A DNA stretch of 6,559 bases from NCBI GenBank assembly GCA_964513465.1, contig CAZEMR010000114.1, positions 1 to 6,559 on the forward strand. The letters are read 5' to 3'. The stretch's first letter is position 1; every line of letters starts with the position of its first letter. Shown here piece by piece: positions 1 through 6,559 of the stretch. Made by a program: the position numbers and the translations under genes. Source of the DNA: CAZEMR01 sp964513465. GTDB taxonomy: Bacteria > Bacteroidota > Ignavibacteria > Kapaibacteriales > UBA2268. Under the pieces are notes generated by a model. It searched no databases, was not told the DNA's origin, and saw only the letters and a list, made by a program, of their open reading frames with translations.

Positions 1-222
1 TCCGGAGCCTTTTTTATTGTGCCCGGCATGGGCGGTAACTATAGGTTGAAAGACCTGAACGTGCCTTGATAGTGGGAAACGTTAGCCAAAGACAAGGGTG
101 TCCGCTGCGAGGCGGAATCTGAAGGAAGTCTGCGGCAAATCCCCGGTCTGACGAATCCGAAACTTGCGAATGTGAATCCGGCAGATATATGGGGAGAAAG
201 TTACAACTCTTACCCGGGGAGG

Positions 223-298
223 TCTGACAACCGGCCGGAGATCCCGTAGAAATCGGGACGAGGCAACCCTTACAGCGATGTAAGTCTAAGTTGTCAGA
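223..298 (+). other. Three-way RNA structure inside the intron
   Basis: TCTGACAAC at 223-231 is the exact reverse complement of GTTGTCAGA at 290-298, giving a 9-bp stem. The 58 bases inside hold two further hairpins: TCCCG/CGGGA at 242-258 and CTTAC/GTAAG at 269-284 with a 6-base loop. This closed three-way arrangement directly before the maturase frame fits a domain II/III region of a group II intron. The exact domain assignment is my inference. The stem is intact, so the 5' RNA part has not decayed noticeably. Confidence 0.6.
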
Positions 299-530
299 AG
301 TCAGCAGAGGCCATAGTACCTTGGTCAAGACGAGGGAAGGGCCGAACGTTAAACGGAGCGAGACTTACGCAAGGAAACATGCTATGAAGAAAGCAGAAAA
401 CCGGGAGAGGCCGGACTGCCCGAATGAAGATACGCTGGAAGCGGAAAATAGAGGTCGGGAGAGCCGAGTAGCAAGTTCTGAACGCAACGGTCAATCAATC
501 CATCAAGGAGGACTTATAATTAATCCCTAA
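291..530 (+). pseudogene. Group II intron maturase/RT, N-terminal fragment
   Basis: This is an open frame of 79 codons from a TTG at 291 to TAA at 528-530. It begins SEVSRGHST and ends near NGQSIHQGGL, a style I associate with the leader region of group II intron-encoded proteins before the reverse transcriptase domain. A complete protein of this family is roughly 400-600 residues and has RT motifs including YADD, a maturase X domain and often an HNH endonuclease. None of these follow here, so this is a truncated, presumably non-functional gene. The real start is uncertain: the TTG lies within the RNA stem, and an in-frame ATG at 384 is an alternative. The last codons overlap the 3' end of the convergent glycosyltransferase gene by about 11 bases, which marks the truncation junction. 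Confidence 0.5.
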
Positions 531-2079
531 CCTCCTGCTCGATTTTGGTATATATATAAAATGTACGGAATTCGTGGGTGCGCTCGAAATTATGCATTAC
601 ATAATCATACATGATTTCATTCTGTCGGAGCGATTCCCATGCGGTCAGGTTGTGCTCGTTGGCAGCGGGATGCCCGACTCGGTGGTTGATGACGAGCCAG
701 TCGGCCTTTGCAAGCTCCTCCATTGCGCCAAGCTTCCATCGCGGCGAGGCACCGCGCCCGAAGTAGAAGCTCGAGACAGCGTATTTAGGGGCATGGCCGG
801 CCTTGGCGAAGAAATAGATAGCGTCGGAGACTACGTCCATTACGAGGAGGCTGTCGCCGGGCTGCATATACGCCCGCAGAGTATCGGCCACCTGGCGGCG
901 CTGGCTTCGGATTATGTCCGGATTGAATGGCCGCTCGAAAAGATTATCGTACGAGCGGCTATCGGTGAAGTATGTATATGGCACTTTCATCAGATTGCCC
1001 CAGCGCGGCAGCGGGCTGAACAAAATTGCAAGGCAGACCAGTCCAAGCGTTAAAAATCTTGCGTACAATGAAAATTCCGGCCATTTTTCTCTGATTAGTC
1101 GATATATCCTGAATATCCCCGCCCCGGCAAGTATCGAAAGCGGGATATAGAATCGCGCGAAATGGTAGGGGAACAGCTTTTGTTCGATAATTACTGTGAG
1201 AAGCAAAAATGCTGTTAATATAAATGAAAAATAATAATATCTTCGGCAGGTGAGATCGCCGCCGCGCAATGCCATCCAAAGCCCCGCAAGAGCTCCGAAT
1301 ATTACCAGCAGCGAAACTTTGTCGCTTAGGAATTCCGCAGTGCCCTTTAGTATGAATGCGGGATTGCTGGCCGCAGTGCCCTGGCCGGTGTATGCGAATA
1401 TGAAATCGAGCACATCGCGATAGCCGGCGAAAATTTCAGGATCGAGCAGCGGAATAAGCGTAATAAATAATGAGATTATAAAAAACAATATCACAATCAG
1501 AGAATGCCTGATTTTTTCGCCGATCCGGAGATCGTGGCCAAGCCAGATATCCAGCAGGATGGCTGCCAGAACGAGGCCCAGAGTAAATTTGAAGCCGGTG
1601 ATGAATCCGGCCAGACCTCCGGCTGCGACACTGCGCCATAGCTCGCGGCCTCCGGTGTGTATATACATCAGCCAGATGAGTGGCAGAGCGATTATAGTTT
1701 CGCACTGAAAAGTTGCACCATATCCGAGAGCGGAATATGACGCGGCGAATATTGCGGCCGCAGCCCATGACGCGTGTTTTGCGCCTGTTCGTTTATCCAT
1801 GGTATAAATCAGCGAGCCCAGAGTAACCGCCAAAAAAAAGAATTCTACCACCCGAATCAGGAATTCTTCCCACCCGGCGATCATGTAAACCAGAGAGAAG
1901 AAATAGTAAACAATCGGGGGCTTGATGTCGATATAGTCCACGTAAATCTTTCCGCCACCGGCGATTACCTGTCCGCCCGAGGCGAATATTGCAATATCGC
2001 ATGATAGCGGAAAAAAAAGCACCGGCAACGCAAGAAGTAAAATTGCCCCCGTAAAAAAGATCTTTGTACTTGTTTTCAT
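520..2079 (-). CDS. GT-C family membrane glycosyltransferase (ArnT/PMT-like)
   Basis: This is a 519-residue multi-pass inner-membrane protein. Enzymes of this fold (GT39/GT83-like) transfer a sugar from a polyprenyl-phosphate donor to lipid or protein on the periplasmic face. After the first helix (about residues 7-25) comes the first outer loop, with D28 in the CDIAIFASGGQVIAGGGKIY segment, then D48, D51 and K53-P54-P55. This is the D...G..pY.D..d.KPP pattern of GT-C enzymes, in which the early Asp is the expected catalytic or metal-binding residue. E127 in QCETI is a candidate second acidic site. About ten hydrophobic segments run to roughly residue 370, followed by a soluble tail of about 130 residues, probably periplasmic. 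I chose the ATG at 2079 because AGAGGA lies 12 bases upstream; a TTG at 2103 in the same frame would add 8 residues but overlap the preceding gene. It lies 7 bases behind the UPF0316 gene. The acceptor and sugar cannot be told from sequence. Confidence 0.8.
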   Translation of the reverse strand: MKTSTKIFFTGAILLLALPVLFFPLSCDIAIFASGGQVIAGGGKIYVDYIDIKPPIVYYFFSLVYMIAGWEEFLIRVVEFFFLAVTLGSLIYTMDKRTGAKHASWAAAAIFAASYSALGYGATFQCETIIALPLIWLMYIHTGGRELWRSVAAGGLAGFITGFKFTLGLVLAAILLDIWLGHDLRIGEKIRHSLIVILFFIISLFITLIPLLDPEIFAGYRDVLDFIFAYTGQGTAASNPAFILKGTAEFLSDKVSLLVIFGALAGLWMALRGGDLTCRRYYYFSFILTAFLLLTVIIEQKLFPYHFARFYIPLSILAGAGIFRIYRLIREKWPEFSLYARFLTLGLVCLAILFSPLPRWGNLMKVPYTYFTDSRSYDNLFERPFNPDIIRSQRRQVADTLRAYMQPGDSLLVMDVVSDAIYFFAKAGHAPKYAVSSFYFGRGASPRWKLGAMEELAKADWLVINHRVGHPAANEHNLTAWESLRQNEIMYDYVMHNFERTHEFRTFYIYTKIEQEVRD

Positions 2080-2086
2080 TTCAGTA

Positions 2087-2689
2087 TTATTTCCTCTGGG
2101 CAAAAATCTTTCTGAGCGGATAAGTATTGCGGAGCGTTGGATTAGGTGCCCGGGGGAATGCGCCCTCTTTCACAAGGCGGACATCCTCGACCGAATAGAA
2201 AGCATGAGGATTGTAATCTTTGATAATGCGTATCAGGCCGCCGAGTTTCTGGCGCGGCATTACCATAAATATGACCTTAACGTCGCCGAAAAGGCCCTCG
2301 CCCTGGAGACTTGTTAGCTGGTAGTTCTGCTCCATCAGGTGTTCCTGCAGCGCGGTGGCATCGTAGCGGGTGATTATCCGGACAATTACCATACCAATCG
2401 AGAGCTTATCCTCTATCAGCATCCCGATATAAGTGCCGAAGGCAAATCCCAGAGCGTATGCAATGTAATAATAAAAGTTGTCGAGGTTTTGCATGATCTG
2501 GCCCATGGCGACAATCCAGATCAGTACTTCGAAAAATCCGAGAATGGGTGCGATCATGCGGTAGCCTTTAGAAACGAATATAATGCGGATAGTTCCGACG
2601 CTGACGTCGAGTATCCGGGCGATAAAAATCATCAGTGGCACTAACACCCATTGGACGAGACTTTCGTCCATACCAGTGAATATATCCAT
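2087..2689 (-). CDS. UPF0316 family membrane protein (DUF5698 + DUF2179)
   Basis: This is a 200-residue protein. The N-terminal half has three hydrophobic segments (about residues 12-35, 45-65 and 72-92) with the family signature ARILDVSVGTIRIIFVSKG at about 24-42. The C-terminal half is a soluble alpha/beta domain of DUF2179 type, with GEGLFGDVKVIFMV near 131-144 and a final YNPHAFYSVEDVR near 159-171. The length matches the family, whose relatives occur widely in bacteria. No biochemical function is established, and a DUF2179 domain also occurs in YitT-type membrane proteins. The ATG at 2689 gives a full-length family N-terminus; an ATG at 2671 is possible, and neither has a strong Shine-Dalgarno (AGGAA lies about 14 bases before the first). 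It is the first gene of the leftward operon, and the ribosome binding site of the glycosyltransferase gene lies in its last codons. Confidence 0.85.
   Translation of the reverse strand: MDIFTGMDESLVQWVLVPLMIFIARILDVSVGTIRIIFVSKGYRMIAPILGFFEVLIWIVAMGQIMQNLDNFYYYIAYALGFAFGTYIGMLIEDKLSIGMVIVRIITRYDATALQEHLMEQNYQLTSLQGEGLFGDVKVIFMVMPRQKLGGLIRIIKDYNPHAFYSVEDVRLVKEGAFPRAPNPTLRNTYPLRKIFAQRK
2092..2097 (-). promoter_or_regulatory. Ribosome binding site for the glycosyltransferase gene
   Basis: On the minus strand AGAGGA precedes the ATG at 2079 by 12 bases. It sits inside the last codons of the UPF0316 gene, so the two genes are probably translationally linked. This site decides the ATG start over the upstream TTG at 2103. 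Confidence 0.6.
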
Positions 2690-2710
2690 AGCTATGTTGA
2701 TTAGTTCCTA

Positions 2711-2729
2711 AATATTGAAATGCAATATT
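2711..2729. promoter_or_regulatory. Perfect 7-5-7 inverted repeat, operator candidate
   Basis: AATATTG (2711-2717) and CAATATT (2723-2729) are exact reverse complements separated by AAATG. The dyad covers the predicted -10 and start site of the leftward operon, where a dimeric repressor could act. It has no U-tract and is too AT-rich to be a convincing terminator. A chance palindrome is possible in DNA this rich in A and T. Confidence 0.35.
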
Positions 2730-2752
2730 ACAAAAAAAGACGAGCGCTGCAA
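2725..2752 (-). promoter_or_regulatory. Possible promoter of the leftward operon
   Basis: Reading leftwards, TTGCAG (2752-2747) and TAATAT (2730-2725) are separated by 16 bases. The match to the sigma70 consensus is only moderate (3/6 and 4/6). The implied start near 2717 gives a leader of roughly 28 bases to the ATG at 2689. If the host uses a different primary sigma consensus, as Bacteroidetes do, this assignment fails. Confidence 0.3.
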
Positions 2753-2803
2753 CCCTTTTTTCGGTAAATGGTTCAAGAAAAAGTTTTAGGAATTTAGCTA
2801 AGC

Positions 2804-2832
2804 TTAATATATCTTTAAATAATTTGTATAAT
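2804..2832 (+). promoter_or_regulatory. Sigma70-like promoter of the sensor kinase gene
   Basis: TTAATA (2804-2809, 4 of 6 to TTGACA) and a perfect TATAAT (2827-2832) are separated by the ideal 17 bases. Transcription would begin near 2839, leaving a leader of only about 22 bases before the TTG at 2862. Just upstream are two overlapping palindromes, TTAGCTAA (2794-2801) and TAAGCTTA (2799-2806), the second of which overlaps the -35. Confidence 0.55.
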
Positions 2833-2861
2833 TCAAAATAAAAATTCCTGATTCCGGAAGT

Positions 2862-5800
2862 TTGAAAAATATAAAAGAAAATAATGATGGATTCGGCCAG
2901 AAATTCAACAATTTGCTGAATAGATATACTTTGCGGTTCAATGGCCACATGGAAGAAAAATATATCGATTCCATGAGACCTAAATTTATTGCCCAGTTGC
3001 GTATTGCCATGATAGTGGCAATTATTCTGTTCGGATTATTCGGAATACTCGACATCGAAATAGTGCCCGCCGGAGTCGAGGCAATCTGGTTTATCCGCTA
3101 TAGGGTATATATCCCGGTTTTGGTGGCAGCATTGCTGCTATCGTATACTTCATTTTTTCAAAAGCACATCCAGCCTTTAGCCTCATTTATGATATTCTTC
3201 TCGGGTGCGGCGATCCTATCGATGTTTGCGGTGCATCCGGTGGTAACCGATCAGATAAATTTCACCGGTTTGCTGCTTATAATTTTTTTTGGTTATGCAT
3301 TTTTGCGAATTCGTTTTATCTGGGCCAGCCTTGCGGGATGGTCAATACTTGCGGGCTATTTCGCGCTCGAAGCTTTTTTTGTGGATAACCCTTTCGTCAT
3401 ATTTATAACTAATACGGTATACCTTCTAACATCGAATATTCTCGGCATGGTGGCTGCTTATTATATCGAGTTTTCGGCACGTAAGGATTTTTATTCCAAC
3501 TATCAGCTCGAAAAAGAAAAAGAGCACAATGCCCGGCTCAATTTATATCTGGAGGATAAAATCGCAGAGCGTACATCAGAGCTGCGACGCACCAACACCG
3601 AGCTTGAACGCCAGATGCAGGAACGGGTCGAGGCCGAGGAAGCGCTCCGAAACAGCGAACAGCTCTATCGCATGGTAGTCGAGAATTCCTATGAAGGGAT
3701 TTTTATCGTAGACGAAAAGTATTCTTTTGTATATCATAATGACAGACTGGCTAAATTGCTCGGTGTGGAATCGGGCAATCTGACAGGAGACGACTTCCGT
3801 AAATACGTGGCTCAGGACAGCTACGAATTGGTTGTTGGCAGATATAAAAAACGGCTCGAAGGGGGCACTCCGCCCTGGGAGTATGATTTCCGGATACGAA
3901 AAGAAAACGGCAAAGAGCGCGATGTAATACTCCGTTCGGCGAGCTTCCGAAGCCCGGACGATAAAATCTGGACAATGGGCCAGATGCTCGATGTAACCAA
4001 TCGTAAGGCCGCCGAGAAAGCACTCCGCGAAAGCGAGGAGAAATATCGCCTTCTGATCGAAAATTCACAGGAAATTATCCTGGTAGTGCAGGACGACAAA
4101 GTGACATTCATCAATCCCAAAACAGTCGAAAAAACCGGATATACGCTCGAGGAAGCGCATGATAAATTATTTGTCGATTTCCTCCATCCGCAAGACCGCG
4201 CAAAAATTTACGAGCGATACAAAAAGCGCATGAATGGCGAAGCGCTCGATCCGGTGAGCCGATTCCGACTGCTGCACAAGGATGGCAGCTATAAGTGGAT
4301 GCAGGGCAGCTCTGTTCTGATTGATTGGGAGGGACGGCCCGGCCATCTTAATTTTATAAGCGATATCGACGAGATTATCCGCGCCGAACAGGAGCTGAAG
4401 GAAAGCGAAATGCGATACCGCGCGCTGATCGACAACGCTCATGATTCGATTTTCCTGATGCGCGATTTCGAGTTCTACACAATGAATCGCAAAACATTTG
4501 ATATGTTCGCATGTCCGCCGGAGAAAATCAAGGGCAAATCCCCGTGGGATTTCTCGCCGGAAACCCAGCCTGATGGTCGCAGTTCGCGCGAGAAAGCCAA
4601 AGAATTGCTCAAAAACGCCATAAAAGGCGAGTCTATGAAGTTCGAGTGGACTCACCAGCGCGCCGACGGAACGCTTTTCGATGCGGAGGTAACACTTACT
4701 CCGTTAGAGATTTCCGGCGATAATCTGGTGCAGGCCGTTGTGCGCGATATCACTCAGCGGAAAAAAGCCGAACAGAGGCTGCGCGACCACGAACAGTTTT
4801 TGAATAATATCATAGATATTAACCCGAATCTGATATTTGTGAAAGATCCCGATGGGCGCTTTATACTTGTTAACCGCGCTATGTCCGAAGTGTATGGCCG
4901 CCTGATAGACGATATGATCGGCAAAACCGATTACGAGCTGACTGATAACCCCGACCTGGTTCATCGTTTCTCGAAAAACAGTCATTCTGTGATAGAATAT
5001 GACGATGATATATTTATACCCGAGGAAACCATAAATTCCGAAACCGGCCCAAGAATATACCAGACCTTTATGAAGGCCATCGAATATATCGATGGCAGCA
5101 AATGCTACCTGGGAGTGGCCAACGATATTACCGAGCGTAAGGAAATCGNNNNNNNNNNCAACGAGGAGCTCGAGTTTCGGGTCGAAGAGCGCACAGCTAT
5201 GATGGAGGACGCATTGCAGGAACTACGCCGCGAGGTGGCCGAACGCAAAAAAGCCGAGATGGAGCTGCGCGAAGCCCGCGACAATCTGTCGCAGACCCTT
5301 GAAGTGGAAAAAGAGCTTAACGAGCTGAAAACCCGCTTTATATCGATGATCTCGCACGAGTATCGCACTCCGCTGACCGGGATATTGACTGCTACATATA
5401 TAATCGAGCAGATGTACGAAGGCGACGACCGCGAACGGTTCGGAAAATATCTGATCAATATCCGGAAATCAATTAATTCGATGACAAAACTGCTTGATGA
5501 AGTGCTGACAATAGGCCGCAGCGAAGCCGGTCGGCTCGAGGCAAGATATGTCGATACCAACGTACGCGAATTGCTCGAGGATATTATTCATGACCATAAG
5601 ATTCTGGACGACTTCCGCCACCAGATACTGCTCGACTGGGATGCTTCCGGAGAGTTTTTTGAGACCGACCCCGAACTGCTGCGCCAGGTGGTCAACAATC
5701 TGATTTCTAATGCGGTTAAGTATTCGCCCGAAGAAACACAGATTTCGATTGGATGCGAAGACTCGCCCAGCACACTGATTATTCGGGTCAGCGACAGCGG

Positions 5801-6008
5801 CCGGGGTATTGATCCTGCCGATGTTCCGCATATTTTCGAGCCATTCCATCGCGGGAAAAATATTGAGATGAAGTCTGGCACAGGGCTGGGGCTGGCAATT
5901 GTTCGTCGCTGCATCAACGCGCTGAAGGGCAGTATTAACGTGGATTCGAAGCTGGACAAAGGCACCGAGTTCATAGTGCGGCTTCCGAAAAACGCAGAGA
6001 ACGTATAA
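2862..6008 (+). CDS. Membrane sensor histidine kinase with four PAS domains
   Basis: This is a 1048-residue sensor kinase, counting the 10-N gap as given. Order: cytoplasmic N-terminus 1-45; six-helix membrane domain about 46-203, resembling MASE-type sensor modules (LFGILD, then RYRVYIPVL); coiled coil about 212-265; PAS1 about 266-385; PAS2 about 392-508; PAS3 about 515-633; PAS4 about 638-760, with VKDPDGRFILVNRAMSEVYG; second coiled coil about 767-820; HisKA about 822-890; HATPase_c about 935-1045. Catalytic residues: phospho-acceptor H832 in SHEYRTPL; N950 of the N box (NLISNAVKYSP); DSGRGI at 978-983 (G1); FEPF at 992-995; GTGLGLAI at 1006-1013 (G2). All are intact, so the kinase should be active. 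It autophosphorylates H832 with ATP and passes phosphate to a response regulator Asp. No receiver domain is attached and no regulator is nearby. I kept the TTG at 2862 because the family-like segment starts before the first ATG (residue 30, at 2949) and the promoter leaves a short leader. GGAAG is only one base from the TTG, so spacing is poor. PAS ligands are unknown. Confidence 0.9.
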   Translation: MKNIKENNDGFGQKFNNLLNRYTLRFNGHMEEKYIDSMRPKFIAQLRIAMIVAIILFGLFGILDIEIVPAGVEAIWFIRYRVYIPVLVAALLLSYTSFFQKHIQPLASFMIFFSGAAILSMFAVHPVVTDQINFTGLLLIIFFGYAFLRIRFIWASLAGWSILAGYFALEAFFVDNPFVIFITNTVYLLTSNILGMVAAYYIEFSARKDFYSNYQLEKEKEHNARLNLYLEDKIAERTSELRRTNTELERQMQERVEAEEALRNSEQLYRMVVENSYEGIFIVDEKYSFVYHNDRLAKLLGVESGNLTGDDFRKYVAQDSYELVVGRYKKRLEGGTPPWEYDFRIRKENGKERDVILRSASFRSPDDKIWTMGQMLDVTNRKAAEKALRESEEKYRLLIENSQEIILVVQDDKVTFINPKTVEKTGYTLEEAHDKLFVDFLHPQDRAKIYERYKKRMNGEALDPVSRFRLLHKDGSYKWMQGSSVLIDWEGRPGHLNFISDIDEIIRAEQELKESEMRYRALIDNAHDSIFLMRDFEFYTMNRKTFDMFACPPEKIKGKSPWDFSPETQPDGRSSREKAKELLKNAIKGESMKFEWTHQRADGTLFDAEVTLTPLEISGDNLVQAVVRDITQRKKAEQRLRDHEQFLNNIIDINPNLIFVKDPDGRFILVNRAMSEVYGRLIDDMIGKTDYELTDNPDLVHRFSKNSHSVIEYDDDIFIPEETINSETGPRIYQTFMKAIEYIDGSKCYLGVANDITERKEIXXXXNEELEFRVEERTAMMEDALQELRREVAERKKAEMELREARDNLSQTLEVEKELNELKTRFISMISHEYRTPLTGILTATYIIEQMYEGDDRERFGKYLINIRKSINSMTKLLDEVLTIGRSEAGRLEARYVDTNVRELLEDIIHDHKILDDFRHQILLDWDASGEFFETDPELLRQVVNNLISNAVKYSPEETQISIGCEDSPSTLIIRVSDSGRGIDPADVPHIFEPFHRGKNIEMKSGTGLGLAIVRRCINALKGSINVDSKLDKGTEFIVRLPKNAENV
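5149..5158. other. Assembly gap (10 N) inside the kinase gene
   Basis: Ten undetermined bases fall in the linker after PAS4, between TERKEI and NEELEFRVEERT. The frame is open on both sides when the gap is taken as exactly ten, but ten N is often a placeholder, so the true length may differ. The missing part may be as small as a few coiled-coil residues or may contain more sequence. Confidence 0.95.
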
Positions 6009-6041
6009 CATTAGTATATATAATTATAACAGGTCTGAGAG

Positions 6042-6404
6042 ATGGAAAAGATATTGATAATCGGCTGTAAAAGAGTAATGAACGACGTCTGCATAGCATG
6101 CTCGCGGTGCATGGTAGGATTCAATCGGCGCGAAGGCGCATTCTCCGTATATGGCGAGGACGCGGAGTTGCTGGGGATACTGAATTGCGGCGATTGCCCG
6201 GGCGCAGGCATAGTGCCGCGGCTGGCGCAGTTCAAATTATGGAATGCTCCGCAGGGCGAAAAGCCCACTAAAATCCATGTTGCGCCGTGCATATTGAACG
6301 GATGTATATATAAAGAAGGGCTGATTGCGACAATTCGCGAAAAAGCCGGAGTAGAAGTCGTCGAGGGCGGTCATCCCTATGCGCCGGCCGACATATTTGC
6401 ATGA
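6042..6404 (+). CDS. CGGC-domain cysteine-rich protein (CGDC variant)
   Basis: This is a 120-residue soluble protein of the CGGC-domain type, a small alpha/beta family thought to bind metal through conserved cysteines; its function is not established. Seen: strand KILIIGCKR with C9; C17, C20 and C23 in VCIACSRC; FNRREGAFSVYGE; LLGILNCGDCPG with C49 and C52, where the family usually has CGGC; HVAPCILNGC with C83 and C88; and a C-terminal VVEGGHP with H111. Eight cysteines and one late His give many possible ligands. The length is near the family norm, so the gene looks complete. ATG at 6042 follows AGG at 6031-6033 at about 8 bases. The gene begins 33 bases after the kinase stop on the same strand without a visible terminator, so co-transcription is likely. 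A role in sensing or handling a metal or redox signal with the kinase is inference only. Confidence 0.8.
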   Translation: MEKILIIGCKRVMNDVCIACSRCMVGFNRREGAFSVYGEDAELLGILNCGDCPGAGIVPRLAQFKLWNAPQGEKPTKIHVAPCILNGCIYKEGLIATIREKAGVEVVEGGHPYAPADIFA

Positions 6405-6559
6405 TCAGGGGCACATCCCGATTAATATAAATTCATATCACAGGCATGGAATCGGTATAAAAAATCGAAATCTAGTGCCATAATGTGCCAATCGTAAAAT
6501 AAATTTTCAAAAAGCTGCAAAATTTGCTAAATTATAAAATTGTAGAATAGTGTAATTAT

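Larger units (their letters stand above)
1..530 (+). mobile_element. Group II intron remnant (5' half; 3' half missing)
   Basis: This stretch reads as the structured 5' part of a bacterial group II intron, a self-splicing retroelement. Seen directly: a GCCC/GGGC hairpin at 21-33; an AGGT/ACCT hairpin at 43-56 with the TGAAAG loop common in domain I; a CTTG (64-67)/CAAG (92-95) stem enclosing GATAGTGGGAAACGTTAGCC; the AATCTGAAGGAAG run near 115-127; and the block TCAGCAGAGGCCATAGTACC around 301-320 that usually lies at the start of the domain IV reading frame. The maturase frame follows and stops after about 80 codons. The catalytic domain V hairpin, domain VI and the reverse transcriptase are absent, so this copy should not splice or move alone. 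The canonical GUGYG 5' end is not evident, and the true 5' boundary probably lies before base 1. The 3' edge is placed where intron-like sequence gives way to the convergent glycosyltransferase gene, to within about 15 bases. Family recognition is from memory of conserved motifs. Confidence 0.78.

Noticed and set aside
19..25. GTGCCCG as the intron 5' splice end
   Set aside because: It resembles GUGYG only partly, and its bases belong to the GCCC/GGGC hairpin, which normally lies further inside domain I. The real 5' end is more likely upstream of the window.
1..530. CRISPR array, tRNA or rRNA in the structured left end
   Set aside because: There are no regularly spaced repeats, no cloverleaf with a T-loop, and no rRNA core motifs. 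The conserved blocks fit a group II intron.
574..1053. 159-codon open frame on the + strand
   Set aside because: It lies antisense to the glycosyltransferase gene, shows no recognisable domain, and is explained by codon bias of the real gene.
4167..4655. 162-codon open frame on the - strand within the kinase gene
   Set aside because: It is a shadow of the PAS2/PAS3 coding region. The + strand frame has clear domains and continuous coding character.
5469..6011. 180-codon open frame on the - strand
   Set aside because: It is antisense to the HisKA/HATPase_c region, whose catalytic motifs are intact on the + strand.
6019..6024. TATAAT between the kinase and the CGGC gene
   Set aside because: There is no acceptable -35 at 16-18 bases and no extended -10. 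In a TATATA-rich spacer a chance match is likely, so co-transcription is the simpler reading.
6517..6527. GCAAAATTTGC palindrome near the right end
   Set aside because: It is short and AT-rich with only a one-base centre, so it cannot form a terminator hairpin and could arise by chance.

Overview
The window looks like part of a bacterial genome, probably assembled from short reads or a metagenome, since it contains a run of ten N at 5149-5158. Base composition is moderate, with AT-rich intergenic DNA. The organism cannot be named from the sequence. The group II intron remnant, the PAS-rich orphan-type sensor kinase and the CGGC-type protein would fit many Gram-negative or candidate-phylum bacteria, including Bacteroidetes-like (FCB) lineages, but that is only an impression.

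Layout: (1) 1 to about 530 is the 5' half of a group II intron on the + strand. It has recognisable domain I-III style hairpins and the first about 80 codons of its maturase/reverse transcriptase frame. The reverse transcriptase body and domains V/VI are missing. (2) 520-2689 is a two-gene operon on the - strand: a UPF0316/DUF2179-type membrane protein, then a multi-pass GT-C (ArnT/PMT-like) glycosyltransferase whose 3' end abuts the intron remnant. (3) 2690-2861 is a divergent, AT-rich control region with a good sigma70-like promoter pointing right, a weaker one pointing left, and a perfect 7-5-7 inverted repeat over the leftward promoter. (4) 2862-6008 is a large hybrid sensor histidine kinase: six membrane helices, coiled coil, four PAS domains, a second coiled coil broken by the N gap, HisKA and HATPase_c. 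It has no receiver domain. (5) 6042-6404 is a small cysteine-rich CGGC-domain protein, 33 bases behind the kinase and probably co-transcribed. (6) 6405-6559 is AT-rich DNA without a recognisable gene.

How they work together: the leftward pair are both inner-membrane proteins, and the glycosyltransferase probably transfers a lipid-linked sugar on the periplasmic side. The rightward pair couples a multi-input sensor kinase with a putative metal- or redox-binding cytoplasmic protein. No response regulator is in the window, so the kinase's partner is unknown. I see no clearly new biological system. The points most worth a second look are the 3'-truncated group II intron, the assembly gap inside the kinase coiled coil, the CGDC variant of the CGGC motif, and the divergent control region.
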